Assembly: GCA_028866975.1 (NCBI GenBank)
Contig: JAGWHG010000025.1
Coordinates: 1-8,445 of the forward strand
Length of the DNA: 8,445 nt
Reading direction: 5' to 3'
Source: Microcaldota archaeon
GTDB lineage: Archaea; Micrarchaeota; Micrarchaeia; Micrarchaeales; CABMGC01
Below the pieces are notes generated by a model. The model searched no databases. It was not told the origin of the DNA and saw nothing but the letters and a program-made list of their open reading frames with translations. Of this stretch, positions 1-6,313 are shown piece by piece. The translations under genes and the position numbers were made by a program. How positions within the stretch are numbered: position 1 is the first letter of the stretch; every line of letters starts with the position of its first letter.

Positions 1-592
1 CCTGCGGCCCCTCGCCAGCTACTCCCTCCTTTGCTGCCTTCTCCTCAAGGCCTGCAATCTCGGATTTTATTATCTGGAGCTGCGTGCCATCGAAAGCGCG
101 CTGTGCAAGCCCCTCGCCAATCCCCTCGAGCTCGTGTATCTGGTCTGTCAGAGAAAGGTTCGGCAGCACCAATTTCTTGAGCTTTGCGCTCTCGATGCCC
201 TGCGAGACCTGCGCTGCTATGCCCTTTCCAGTTGCGCCGACGATCTTTCCGATCTGCGCAGCCGCGCCCAAAACTTCCTTGTTGAGCCCGACAAGCTTCT
301 TCTCCATCTCTGCGCCCTTGATCTTGGTTCTTATCTGCGCCGCCCTCTGTGCGACCTGCTGTTCTCCGGGTATCACGATCTGCACTTTTTGTGCGGCGGC
401 CTGCTGCTCTGCACTAAGTGCGCTCTCCATGCTGCCTATGCGCTTGCATGCGCTGTTGTAATCATAAGGCTCTATGTCAACTTGCGATGCGAGCGCGTCC
501 TTTAGGTCCAGCACTATCCCCATGGCGTGCGCCGCGCCCTCCGCTCTGTCTATCGCATCTGCAATTGAATTATAGTCGGTGGGTTCAGGCAC
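1..592 (-). CDS. Partial coiled-coil-rich protein after the secretion ATPase; possible N-terminal part of a TadC/GspF-like platform protein
   Basis: The reading frame is open from a GTG at 592 to the window edge, giving 197 codons with no stop; the C terminus is missing. The GTG start is supported by a strong Shine-Dalgarno (GGAGG, 6 bases upstream) and by an 8-base overlap with the end of the ATPase gene, so the two are translationally coupled. The visible protein begins MPEPTDYNSIADAI and is rich in Ala, Gln, Lys and Glu. It has long helical stretches (about residues 60-140) and a Gly/Ala-rich segment (AAAQIGKIVGATGKGIAAQ, near residues 110-130). Near residues 145-180 is a motif-like stretch, LPNLSLTDQIHELE, followed by a hydrophilic helix. 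No membrane segment is visible yet. In archaeal type IV pilus and archaellum loci the gene after the ATPase usually encodes the polytopic platform protein (TadC/FlaJ/GspF), so this may be its cytoplasmic N-terminal part; that is inference from position. It could equally be a separate coiled-coil accessory protein. Confidence 0.75.
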   Translation of the reverse strand, partial: MPEPTDYNSIADAIDRAEGAAHAMGIVLDLKDALASQVDIEPYDYNSACKRIGSMESALSAEQQAAAQKVQIVIPGEQQVAQRAAQIRTKIKGAEMEKKLVGLNKEVLGAAAQIGKIVGATGKGIAAQVSQGIESAKLKKLVLPNLSLTDQIHELEGIGEGLAQRAFDGTQLQIIKSEIAGLEEKAAKEGVAGEGPQ

Positions 593-2099
593 TTATCTCC
601 TCCTTCTTCTTGAACATGTCTGGCGAATACGGCGTGTTGCTGTGCACTATCTCCATCACCTTCTCCTTGTCGCGATAGTAATGCGCAACGATCCAGCCTA
701 CGCTGTCGACATCGAAAAGGCTGTTTGCAACCATCCACTCAAGAACTGCCGCCTTCTCCTTTACATCGTCGCCGATCTCCGTCTTCGTGTAACCGCCATA
801 AAGCATTATCATCTCTGCGAGCCTGGACAGATCAGCGACCTGTATGAACGTGTCGCTCCTAAGATTCCACCTATATATCACGTTCACGTCTCCGGTCTTT
901 AGTATCTCCCCGAATTCGAGCACCCTTCGCATTCCAAGTCTTCTGTGCCTAAACAGCGTCACCACGCAGCCGATTGCGTTGAGCAGGAGTTTTGGTATGT
1001 CTATCGGCGGATTGGTCATCCTTATTATCGTGTCCTGCGCGCTGTCTGCGTGCACGGTGCCGTATACAGCATGGCCCGTATGTATCGCCTCAAAGAGCGT
1101 TTCTGCGTCTTTCTCGGTTCGCACCTCACCGATCAGCATGATGTCCGGACGCTGTCGCAGCGCGTTTATCATCAGGTTGTATAGCGTGACTTCTCCCTTG
1201 CCTTCGGGGTTTGGCTGCCTTGTCGCCATCGGCACCCAGTGCAGAAACGATGGCAGCGTCAGCTCGCGTGTCTCCTCTACAGATATGACCCTGTGGTTCT
1301 CCGGTATGAACACCGACAGCGCGTTGAGGAAACTCGTCTTCCCGCTGGCAGTTCCTCCAGATATCAGGATGCTGATCTCGTTTTCGACGCACATCCAAAG
1401 AACTGCCGCAACCTCGCTAGATATCGTCTTGTTGGCGATCAGCGCGGGCATGGTCCATGGGTTCTTGGCGAACTTTCTTATCGTGATCGTGTTGCCCTTC
1501 TGAGATATCGGGTAGAGCGTGGCATTGACTCTCGATCCGTCCGGCAGCTCTGCATCCATAAGCGGCGAGAGATTGGATATCTGCCTGCCGACCCTTCTGC
1601 CGATCTGCTCGGCGTCGTCGTATATCAGGTTCTCGTCCATCAGCTTTATGTTGGTCTTGCACCATCCCAGGTTCTTGTGGAAGACCCACAGCGGTTCTTT
1701 GGAGTTGTTGACCACGATCTCCTCAAGATTGTCATCGGCAAGAGGGATCTCGAGCTCGCCTAGGCCGAGCATTATGTTTATTATGTAAGCCACCAGTATC
1801 TTCTTGACATCTGGCGAGGTGCTCGGCAGGTACTTGTCTATCACTAGGTTCGATGCCTGGATGTACTTGGCATTCAGCTCGTCTATGTACGCCTTGTCCT
1901 CTATCCTTGTAGGGTCTATCGGCACAAGCGAGAGGAGCTCGCTCCTCAGCGACAAAAGAAGTATCTTCGTCGCCTCCCCAAGTCCCGGCACGCTTATCTC
2001 ATAAGCCGGTACGAACTCGCCCTTGCTCTCGTATATCTTTATGTTGGCCTTGAGGCCGTGCGCATCGATTGAATACTCTTCGAATACCTGGTTGTCCAT
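585..2099 (-). CDS. Type II/IV secretion system ATPase (GspE/TadA/VirB11 class), archaeal pilus or secretion motor
   Basis: This 504-residue protein is the hexameric cytoplasmic motor that drives assembly of type IV pilus-like filaments or secretion. An N-terminal domain (about 1-130) precedes the conserved pre-core region with LMDAELPDGSRVNATLYP (180-197) and ITIRKF (205-210). The RecA-like core shows Walker A GGTASGKT (248-255), an Asp box VISVEETREL (271-280), Walker B with catalytic Glu in IMLIGEVR (320-327, E325) and a His box HTGHAVYGTVHADS (340-353). After it come the arginine-rich LFRHRRLGMRRVLEFGEI (382-399) and a helical C-terminal tail. All key residues are present and the length is typical of archaeal members. 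The ATG lies 3 bases after the stop of the coiled-coil gene, preceded by a weak purine-rich SD (AGGGG). The stop overlaps the next gene by 8 bases, so the three genes form one operon. Whether it serves an archaellum, an adhesion pilus or a DPANN-specific machine cannot be settled here, since no pilin or prepilin peptidase is visible. Confidence 0.95.
   Translation of the reverse strand: MDNQVFEEYSIDAHGLKANIKIYESKGEFVPAYEISVPGLGEATKILLLSLRSELLSLVPIDPTRIEDKAYIDELNAKYIQASNLVIDKYLPSTSPDVKKILVAYIINIMLGLGELEIPLADDNLEEIVVNNSKEPLWVFHKNLGWCKTNIKLMDENLIYDDAEQIGRRVGRQISNLSPLMDAELPDGSRVNATLYPISQKGNTITIRKFAKNPWTMPALIANKTISSEVAAVLWMCVENEISILISGGTASGKTSFLNALSVFIPENHRVISVEETRELTLPSFLHWVPMATRQPNPEGKGEVTLYNLMINALRQRPDIMLIGEVRTEKDAETLFEAIHTGHAVYGTVHADSAQDTIIRMTNPPIDIPKLLLNAIGCVVTLFRHRRLGMRRVLEFGEILKTGDVNVIYRWNLRSDTFIQVADLSRLAEMIMLYGGYTKTEIGDDVKEKAAVLEWMVANSLFDVDSVGWIVAHYYRDKEKVMEIVHSNTPYSPDMFKKKEEISA
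597..603 (-). promoter_or_regulatory. Strong Shine-Dalgarno for the partial gene
   Basis: The minus strand reads GGAGGAG just before ATAA and the GTG start at 592. It lies inside the last codons of the ATPase gene. It is the best SD match in the window and decides the GTG start of the truncated gene; no upstream in-frame ATG competes. Confidence 0.75.
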
Positions 2100-2102
2100 C
2101 CC

Positions 2103-3320
2103 CTACACCTTCGGCTCCTCCGGCGCATTCCCAAACGAGCCTATCTCGCTGCTCTGCTTCTTTACGCTATCCTCGATCTCTTTGGCCCTGCCCATCGCCT
2201 TCGCCGCCTTCTTGCCAACAGCCTCGATGCCAGAAGACCTCTCCGCCTCTGATTTCGATGCCTCTAGTACCTTGATCTCGGCGCGCATGATCTCGAATTC
2301 CTTGCGCAGCGCATCGCTCTCCTTTTTCACGCTCTCGAGGTTGCTCTTGAATGTGCCGATTTGCTCGTTGAGCGCAGCAAGGCCGCCGAAATCCTTCTTC
2401 ATGCTTGCAACCTTCTCGGTTATCTCCTTCGACTTCTTGTCGGAGAGCGAGAAGGCGGAATCGAGGCTCTGCTTTACCTTCTCCACATTGTTTAGCACGG
2501 ACATCCGATCCTTTTCTGCCTGAGTTTTGAGCGTAGCGTTCTCGCGCTTTGCATATTTCTCCAGCCTCTCATTCTCCGAGAGCTGCTTGAGCTGCTTGTC
2601 AAGCGCGCCCTGCAATGATTTCATCTCCGAGACTATCTGGTCGCGCAGCAAAACCGTGGCGGCGCGCTGCTCTTTGATCATGCCCTCGAACTTGGACTGC
2701 ATCGAGTTCACAAGCTCCTCGTACTTCTTCATCTTCGCCCTTACGTCGTCGACAACCACCTTTATCTGCGATTCGCCGGTGCTGAAGCCCTGCACTTTTG
2801 CGGCTATCTCCTCCAGCGCCCGCATCTCGGTTGTGAAGGTCTGCGATATCTTATCTATCCTGTCCTTTTCGCTCTTTATCGTGTTGAAGCGCGACTCCGC
2901 CTCCTTTTGTATCCTCTCGAGCTCGTCTAGGTCCTTTTTGAGCGGCCCTGCACTCTTTCTGAACTGCGCATCTGCGCCAGCAACGGTCTTTGAGAGCTCG
3001 ACTATCCTCTTGTTTAGGTTGTCGAGCACGTTTATTCCGCTCTCAACTTGGCCCTCTGCAGTCTCCTTTCTTGTCTCAACGGCAGTCTTGAGCTCTTTGG
3101 CCTCGGCTCCGGCAACGACCAGCGGCGAGACAAACATCTTGCCGACCTTGTATGAGATCTTTACAATGCTCGCCTTCTCAAGTATGCTCGCCCAGTCCTC
3201 AATTACCTTCTCGCTTACCCTCAGCTCTGCCGCAAGCTTGTTTTCATCAGTCTCCCCATGCACTTTTAGGTACTCGACCAATGCGTCGATCCCTGTGGTG
3301 GTTATCTGCTGGTCTGGCAT
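2103..3320 (-). CDS. Winged-helix domain plus long coiled-coil protein, first gene of the secretion ATPase operon
   Basis: The likely product is 405 residues from the ATG at 3320. An in-frame GTG at 3335 would add five residues, but it lies upstream of the start site predicted from the TATA box at 3349-3356, so the ATG is preferred. Residues 5-68 look like a winged helix-turn-helix: helix TGIDALVEYLKVHG, helix DENKLAAEL, recognition-like helix SEKVIEDWASILEKASIV, then a wing-like strand pair KISYKVGKMFVSP. From about 75 to 385 the sequence is almost uninterrupted charged coiled coil with heptad-like Leu/Ile spacing (for example LDNLNKRIVELSKTVAGADA and LRKEFEIMRAEIKVLEASKS). There is no signal peptide or membrane helix. 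The protein ends EEPKV and is followed 3 bases later by the ATPase. The position suggests a cytoplasmic scaffold or regulator of the motor. The wHTH may act in protein contacts rather than DNA binding. The function is not established and I know no gene symbol. Confidence 0.88.
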   Translation of the reverse strand: MPDQQITTTGIDALVEYLKVHGETDENKLAAELRVSEKVIEDWASILEKASIVKISYKVGKMFVSPLVVAGAEAKELKTAVETRKETAEGQVESGINVLDNLNKRIVELSKTVAGADAQFRKSAGPLKKDLDELERIQKEAESRFNTIKSEKDRIDKISQTFTTEMRALEEIAAKVQGFSTGESQIKVVVDDVRAKMKKYEELVNSMQSKFEGMIKEQRAATVLLRDQIVSEMKSLQGALDKQLKQLSENERLEKYAKRENATLKTQAEKDRMSVLNNVEKVKQSLDSAFSLSDKKSKEITEKVASMKKDFGGLAALNEQIGTFKSNLESVKKESDALRKEFEIMRAEIKVLEASKSEAERSSGIEAVGKKAAKAMGRAKEIEDSVKKQSSEIGSFGNAPEEPKV

Positions 3321-3348
3321 GAACCTCAAATACACTATGCTTGAAGCC

Positions 3349-3356
3349 TATAAAAA
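3349..3356 (-). promoter_or_regulatory. TATA box of the coiled-coil/ATPase operon
   Basis: The minus strand reads TTTTTATA with its centre 32-33 bases before the ATG at 3320. Archaeal initiation about 25-26 bases downstream would give a leader of only about 6 bases. The T run also follows the RCK cluster's last stop (3377) and could help terminate that transcript. Confidence 0.55.
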
Positions 3357-3376
3357 CGTATTCCTGGCCGGCTTGG

Positions 3377-4120
3377 TTATGTCGCCATGTTGCTGGGCAC
3401 CTTGACTAGGAACGATGCCACCTCGTCTCCAACGGCAACCTCCGGAAGTATGAGCCGATCAATCCCCGCGCGCCTCATCCTTGCTATGTCATCCTGCCTT
3501 TTTATTCTTGCAATCACTCGAATCGAGGGGTTGAGGCGCTTTGCCTCTATCGCTATTAGCGTGTTGCGGACGTCGTCCTCATCCAATAAAAGCAAGAAGG
3601 ACGCCTTCTCGATCCGTGCAGCCTTCAGCGCATCGGGCTGCTCGGGGTCGCCGCCTATCACCGCTATGCCTTCTGACATCATTCGTCGCATCACCTTTGG
3701 ATCCTGCTCTATGACCGTGAAGGGCATGCGCTTCTCGCCCAGCTGCCTTGTTATCTCGACTGCAATCCCGTCCATCGGCACTATGACTATGTGCCCGGAC
3801 ATCTGCGCTATCTTTCGTTGCACGACCTTTTCTCTAAAGTTTATCCTGCCCAAAAGCTGGTAAAATACCGTCGTAAGGACTATCGTTATGACCAATCTGC
3901 CCTGTATGTCCAGCACGTTGGCGACGAACAGAAGCGGGTTTGTGGGGTCGACGAGGCTGTTGTTTGGCGGGAAGCTTGCGCCTATTATGTTCATGAAGCT
4001 CCAGAAGGCAGATACAAAGACGCCATTGCCCGAAACGAGCGCAGCAGCGGTGGAGAATGCGAATATGCCCACTACCACCACAACTAAGAAACGCTGTATG
4101 GCTCTAAACTCTATCATCAT
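3377..4120 (-). CDS. Two-helix membrane protein with C-terminal RCK (TrkA-N-like) domain; K+ channel-like with altered filter
   Basis: This 247-residue protein has the layout of a two-transmembrane RCK-gated channel: TM1 about 11-31 (FLVVVVVGIFAFSTAAALVSG), a pore-loop-like stretch about 35-56 (FWSFMNIIGASFPPNN), TM2 about 75-92, then a cytoplasmic RCK-like domain from about 108. Where K+ channels carry T-V-G-Y-G-D, this one reads I-I-G-A-S-F, so it is unlikely to be an ordinary K+ pore. In the RCK domain the dinucleotide loop GxGxxG is replaced by VPMDGIAV, while the acidic end of beta-2 (IEQD) and a GDPEQ in place of GDAT remain. The ATG at 4120 follows the upstream stop (TGA at 4124-4122) by one base; ATG 4117 is an alternative. 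An in-frame TTG at 4132 would extend it by four residues but has no better SD. It is the last gene of the RCK cluster. It might be a heteromeric channel subunit or a sensor without transport activity. Confidence 0.85.
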   Translation of the reverse strand: MMIEFRAIQRFLVVVVVGIFAFSTAAALVSGNGVFVSAFWSFMNIIGASFPPNNSLVDPTNPLLFVANVLDIQGRLVITIVLTTVFYQLLGRINFREKVVQRKIAQMSGHIVIVPMDGIAVEITRQLGEKRMPFTVIEQDPKVMRRMMSEGIAVIGGDPEQPDALKAARIEKASFLLLLDEDDVRNTLIAIEAKRLNPSIRVIARIKRQDDIARMRRAGIDRLILPEVAVGDEVASFLVKVPSNMAT

Positions 4121-4121
4121 C

Positions 4122-4889
4122 TCACTTTGCAATCTTCGCCAGCTTCTCGCCCAGCTCGACGCCCGCCAAGTATTCCGGAAGGACGCACATCTCGACCCCG
4201 ACCCGATACATCTTTGTCCTGACCTCGTCGTTTGTGACCCTGCACAATATCTTTATCTTCGGGTTTAGCCTTTTTGCGGTTATCGCCCCGACAAGATTGT
4301 CTATGTCGTTGTGCGATGTGAACACTATCTCCTTTGCATTCTCGATTCCCGCGCGCCTAAGGTCGTCGCTCTCAGTCGCCTTGCCCGTTATTGTAGGTAT
4401 CTTCTGCCTTGCAAGCACCTCTGCCGTCTCTTTTTTGTGCTCAAGCACCGCTATCTTCGTGCCCTTCTTCATAAGCTTGGCAATGAGCCCGGAGGCGACC
4501 TCGTTGTATCCGCATATTATGACATGTCCCCGCATCCTGCCCGTCTTGAAACTGTTTATCGTCTCTTCTAAGTCTATGTAGCGTATTATGTCCAGAACCG
4601 CAGCGATGACAAAGCTCACGACTAGCATGTTGCTTAGGTTGTCTAGCACCACTATCCCTACAATCGGCCAAAACGTGTACGCATTCCCTGCAAATGCGAT
4701 CTGCGCCAATTGGAACGAGGCGGCGGAGTTCGGCGCGTAGAAGAACGCCTCTATCGTGTAGTATGCGTCTAGGTAGATGTCTCCGGTGAGGATGTAGAGC
4801 ACCGATATTGAAAAGAGCATCACAAGCCCGCCGATTATGACTGCAGAGACGAGCACGTTCCACGTTTCATTCTCCGGTGCTCCTGCCAT
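4122..4889 (-). CDS. Membrane protein with C-terminal RCK (TrkA-N) domain; divergent channel-like subunit
   Basis: This 255-residue protein has a TM1 at about 12-35 (VLVSAVIIGGLVMLFSISVLYILTG), a long loop of about 37 residues rich in aromatic residues and Ala (36-72) and a hydrophobic stretch at about 73-102 that is long enough for one extended helix or a re-entrant helix plus TM2. An RCK/TrkA-N domain follows from about 120. No T-V-G-Y-G filter is present anywhere. The Rossmann loop reads GYNEVA (127-132), where GxGxxG is expected, E150 sits at the end of beta-2, and the usual GDAT is GKAT (169-172). The C-terminal part (AKRLNPKIKILCRV, VGVEMCVLPEYLAG) matches typical RCK strand and helix order. 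The ATG lies 4 bases after the soluble RCK gene's stop, and its stop is one base before the next start, so the three genes are surely co-transcribed. The domain arrangement says ion channel family; the ion, if any, is unknown. Confidence 0.85.
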   Translation of the reverse strand: MAGAPENETWNVLVSAVIIGGLVMLFSISVLYILTGDIYLDAYYTIEAFFYAPNSAASFQLAQIAFAGNAYTFWPIVGIVVLDNLSNMLVVSFVIAAVLDIIRYIDLEETINSFKTGRMRGHVIICGYNEVASGLIAKLMKKGTKIAVLEHKKETAEVLARQKIPTITGKATESDDLRRAGIENAKEIVFTSHNDIDNLVGAITAKRLNPKIKILCRVTNDEVRTKMYRVGVEMCVLPEYLAGVELGEKLAKIAK

Positions 4890-4893
4890 GATC

Positions 4894-5322
4894 TCAGCTT
4901 GTGTCCTTTGCTATCTCGTTGAACAGCTCTGTGCTAGCCGATAGGTTCGGCGTTGCAATGAAGCTTGCGCCAGCCCCTTCTAGCTTGCTCTTGAGAAAAT
5001 CGTTGTTCGCCCTAGTGGCGATTGTTATCTTGGGATTTAGGCTCTTTGCAGTTATCACGGTGAAAAGGTTCTTTGCGTCGTCGTCCATGACGATTGCGAT
5101 CGCGCGCGCATTTGCAATGCCAGCTTCCTTGAGTGCCTTGGATGAGGTGGCGTCTCCTGCTATGTAGTCAAGGCCGCGCTCCTCTAGTATCTCGACCTTC
5201 TTTGCATCCTGCTCAATTACCACGCAGCGGATCCTGCTCTGCTGGAGTATCTCGACTATCCTCTCCCCGACAATACCGTATCCGCAGACAATCACGTGGT
5301 CCTTGAACTGCTCGCGAGGCAT
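4894..5322 (-). CDS. Stand-alone RCK_N (TrkA-N) nucleotide-binding protein
   Basis: This 142-residue soluble protein consists of one Rossmann-fold RCK_N domain. The glycine loop CGYGIVGE (GYGIVG at 14-19) is intact, the beta-2 end is VVIEQD with E37, and GDATS lies at 56-60; these are the nucleotide-contacting motifs of TrkA/Ktr/RCK proteins. It has the repeated family phrase ITAKSLNPKITIATRANN near residues 89-106. There is no RCK_C (TrkA_C) domain, so it is half the length of a two-lobed RCK unit. It is the first gene of a three-gene cluster whose other members fuse a degenerate copy of the same domain to membrane helices. It probably supplies the nucleotide-responsive subunits of their gating ring, which is inference by analogy with MthK and KtrAB. 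The ATG is about 33 bases from the centre of a TATA box and has no clear SD, implying a very short leader. Confidence 0.9.
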   Translation of the reverse strand: MPREQFKDHVIVCGYGIVGERIVEILQQSRIRCVVIEQDAKKVEILEERGLDYIAGDATSSKALKEAGIANARAIAIVMDDDAKNLFTVITAKSLNPKITIATRANNDFLKSKLEGAGASFIATPNLSASTELFNEIAKDTS

Positions 5323-5350
5323 CGAATCCCATTACCTATGTATGGTTAAT

Positions 5351-5360
5351 TTTATATAAG
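5351..5360 (-). promoter_or_regulatory. TATA box of the RCK three-gene operon
   Basis: The minus strand reads CTTATATAAA, overlapping the stop codon (TAA at 5354-5352) of the upstream membrane gene. Its centre is about 33 bases from the ATG at 5322. Because it sits in the end of the previous gene, read-through from that gene is also possible. Confidence 0.6.
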
Positions 5361-5780
5361 CCCCCTGCCTTGCAGCACGAAATAAGAAGCAAATATTCCG
5401 GCAAACCCTGCAATTATCCCGAATGTTGGGATGAAAAGTGCAATCAGCTCCGATACTGTTGACGGGGCAGTCAGTATGAAAATATATGTATAAATCGTCT
5501 TATCTTCAGATTTCCTTACCTTGAGATAGCTGATTAGGCATGCCACTGCGAATACAAGAAATGTGATTCCGATGAGTTGGTCGTCTCCGAGAAGCGAAAA
5601 TATAATCCCTAGAAATACGGGTAGCAGGAACCCGTCAATAGAGAGAAATACAAAAACCATCATGCCTATCTTGTCGTATCCTTTGTTCAGGGGCATCATG
5701 CTGCCGGGATCCGGCGCAGCGTCAGATACTATAGGCTTGCCCTCTATGATCCTTCCGATGTCGTCGTTGCTTAGTGCCAC
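5352..5780 (-). CDS. Small polytopic membrane protein of unknown function
   Basis: I do not recognise this 142-residue protein. Residues 1-38 are polar (LSNDDIGRIIEGKPIVSDAA, then a Pro-rich turn) and probably cytoplasmic. Hydrophobic segments follow at about 40-64, 68-86, 96-115 and 117-137, so three to four membrane helices are likely, with a short charged loop (KVRKSEDK, 87-94) between the second and third. The start is a GTG at 5780; a TATA-like AATTTATT is centred 25-26 bases upstream, which is the spacing expected of a leaderless transcript. The first ATG-encoded Met in frame is in the Met pair at 28-29 and would leave the N-terminal segment untranslated. It lies between the tRNA and the RCK cluster on the same strand and might be co-expressed with the latter, but no motif ties it to ion transport. 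Its base composition is more AT-rich than the neighbouring channel genes. Confidence 0.75.
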   Translation of the reverse strand: MALSNDDIGRIIEGKPIVSDAAPDPGSMMPLNKGYDKIGMMVFVFLSIDGFLLPVFLGIIFSLLGDDQLIGITFLVFAVACLISYLKVRKSEDKTIYTYIFILTAPSTVSELIALFIPTFGIIAGFAGIFASYFVLQGRGLI

Positions 5781-5801
5781 GAAAAGTTCTGCCAGGAAAA
5801 G

Positions 5802-5809
5802 AATAAATT
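5802..5809 (-). promoter_or_regulatory. TATA-like box of the small membrane protein
   Basis: The minus strand reads AATTTATT immediately downstream of the tRNA 3' end, centred 25-26 bases before the GTG start at 5780. The following TTCTTTT (5803-5797) may double as the T-rich terminator of the tRNA transcript. Confidence 0.45.
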
Positions 5810-5813
5810 GCTA

Positions 5814-5886
5814 TAGCTCCAGCCAGATTCGAACTGGCGTCACCGCCTCCAGAGGGCGATATCCTTGACCACTAGACGATGGAGCT
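5814..5886 (-). tRNA. tRNA-Gln (anticodon CTG)
   Basis: A complete 73-base cloverleaf folds on the minus strand. It has a 7-bp acceptor stem AGCTCCA/TGGAGCT, a D arm with stem GTCT/GGAT and a 9-base loop, an anticodon arm with stem TCGCC/GGCGG and loop CTCTGGA giving anticodon CTG (reads CAG), and a 4-base variable loop. The T arm is GCCAG-TTCGAAT-CTGGC and the discriminator base is A. The A1-U72 pair is the feature archaeal tRNA-Gln uses for GatDE-type amidation of Glu-tRNA-Gln. There is no intron and CCA is not encoded (TAG follows), so CCA must be added enzymatically. The gene sits 31 bases after the vapC stop with its own TATA-like box, and a T-rich stretch follows it. Confidence 0.95.
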
Positions 5887-5907
5887 ATTATAGGGTGAGA
5901 TACGCTG

Positions 5908-5916
5908 TTAAATTTT
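5908..5916 (-). promoter_or_regulatory. TATA-like box of tRNA-Gln
   Basis: The minus strand reads AAAATTTAA directly after the vapC stop codon, centred 26 bases before the first tRNA base. That spacing puts transcription start at or next to the mature 5' end. Confidence 0.5.
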
Positions 5917-5917
5917 A

Positions 5918-6313
5918 TTAAGCCTTTGTTATCTTCTCCTTGATTATAACAATCCTGCCACTTTTTATCCGTTCGAAATCGCTATCCTGCGTTATCAATG
6001 TCTCGTCATTTGCGCCGGCTATGCTTGCGATCATAATATCTGTATCGCCTATCAGGGTGCCGGCAGATTTAAGTTTCCTATACCTATGCGCTGCGATTTC
6101 CGCAGATTTGCGATCGAAATCATAGACTTTAATCTGGTTGAGGAATTCTATCCCAAGCTGTCTCTCCGCCTGGTCAGGGGCGCATAGGATTTCAAATCGG
6201 GTAACTGAGGTAGTTGTGATTGCCTCCGCTTCGGCGTAAGCATCGACCAGTTTCCTTACAGTTTCGTTTCCGTGTATATAATTCAAAATTACATTCGTGT
6301 CGAGACATGCCAT
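5918..6313 (-). CDS. vapC: VapC-type PIN-domain ribonuclease toxin
   Basis: This 131-residue protein is a complete single PIN domain of usual VapC length. The acidic Mg2+-binding set is visible: D5 in CLDTNVIL, E41 in TRFEIL, D90/D92 in LIGDTDIMIA and D110/D112 in ITQDSDF. VapC toxins are metal-dependent endoribonucleases that cut tRNA or other RNA and are held inactive by VapB. The ATG overlaps the vapB stop by one base (TAATG), the classic coupled arrangement that keeps antitoxin ahead of toxin. No residue of the active site is missing, so it should be active. A neighbouring tRNA gene is present, but nothing in the sequence shows that tRNA is its target. The composition is AT-richer than the secretion operon, which agrees with the frequent horizontal movement of such pairs. 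Confidence 0.93.
   Translation of the reverse strand: MACLDTNVILNYIHGNETVRKLVDAYAEAEAITTTSVTRFEILCAPDQAERQLGIEFLNQIKVYDFDRKSAEIAAHRYRKLKSAGTLIGDTDIMIASIAGANDETLITQDSDFERIKSGRIVIIKEKITKA

Noticed and set aside
844..1503. Plus-strand open frame of 219 codons
   Set aside because: Antisense to the catalytic core of the secretion ATPase, whose Walker and His-box motifs prove the minus strand is coding.
2527..3405. Plus-strand open frame of 292 codons antisense to the coiled-coil gene
   Set aside because: It is a mirror of a Lys/Glu-rich coiled coil: the reverse reading is Ser/Leu/Phe-rich low complexity with no recognisable domain, and the minus-strand gene has promoter, operon context and domain structure.
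3377..5322. Possibility that the three RCK genes are fragments of one broken channel gene
   Set aside because: Each has its own start, a complete RCK-like domain and clean short spacing (4 bases and 1 base). Two have separate membrane regions, so this is a real gene set rather than frameshift debris.
5814..5886. tRNA-Gln as an integration site with a duplicated 3' end
   Set aside because: No second copy of the T-arm/acceptor sequence and no integrase gene were seen in the window.
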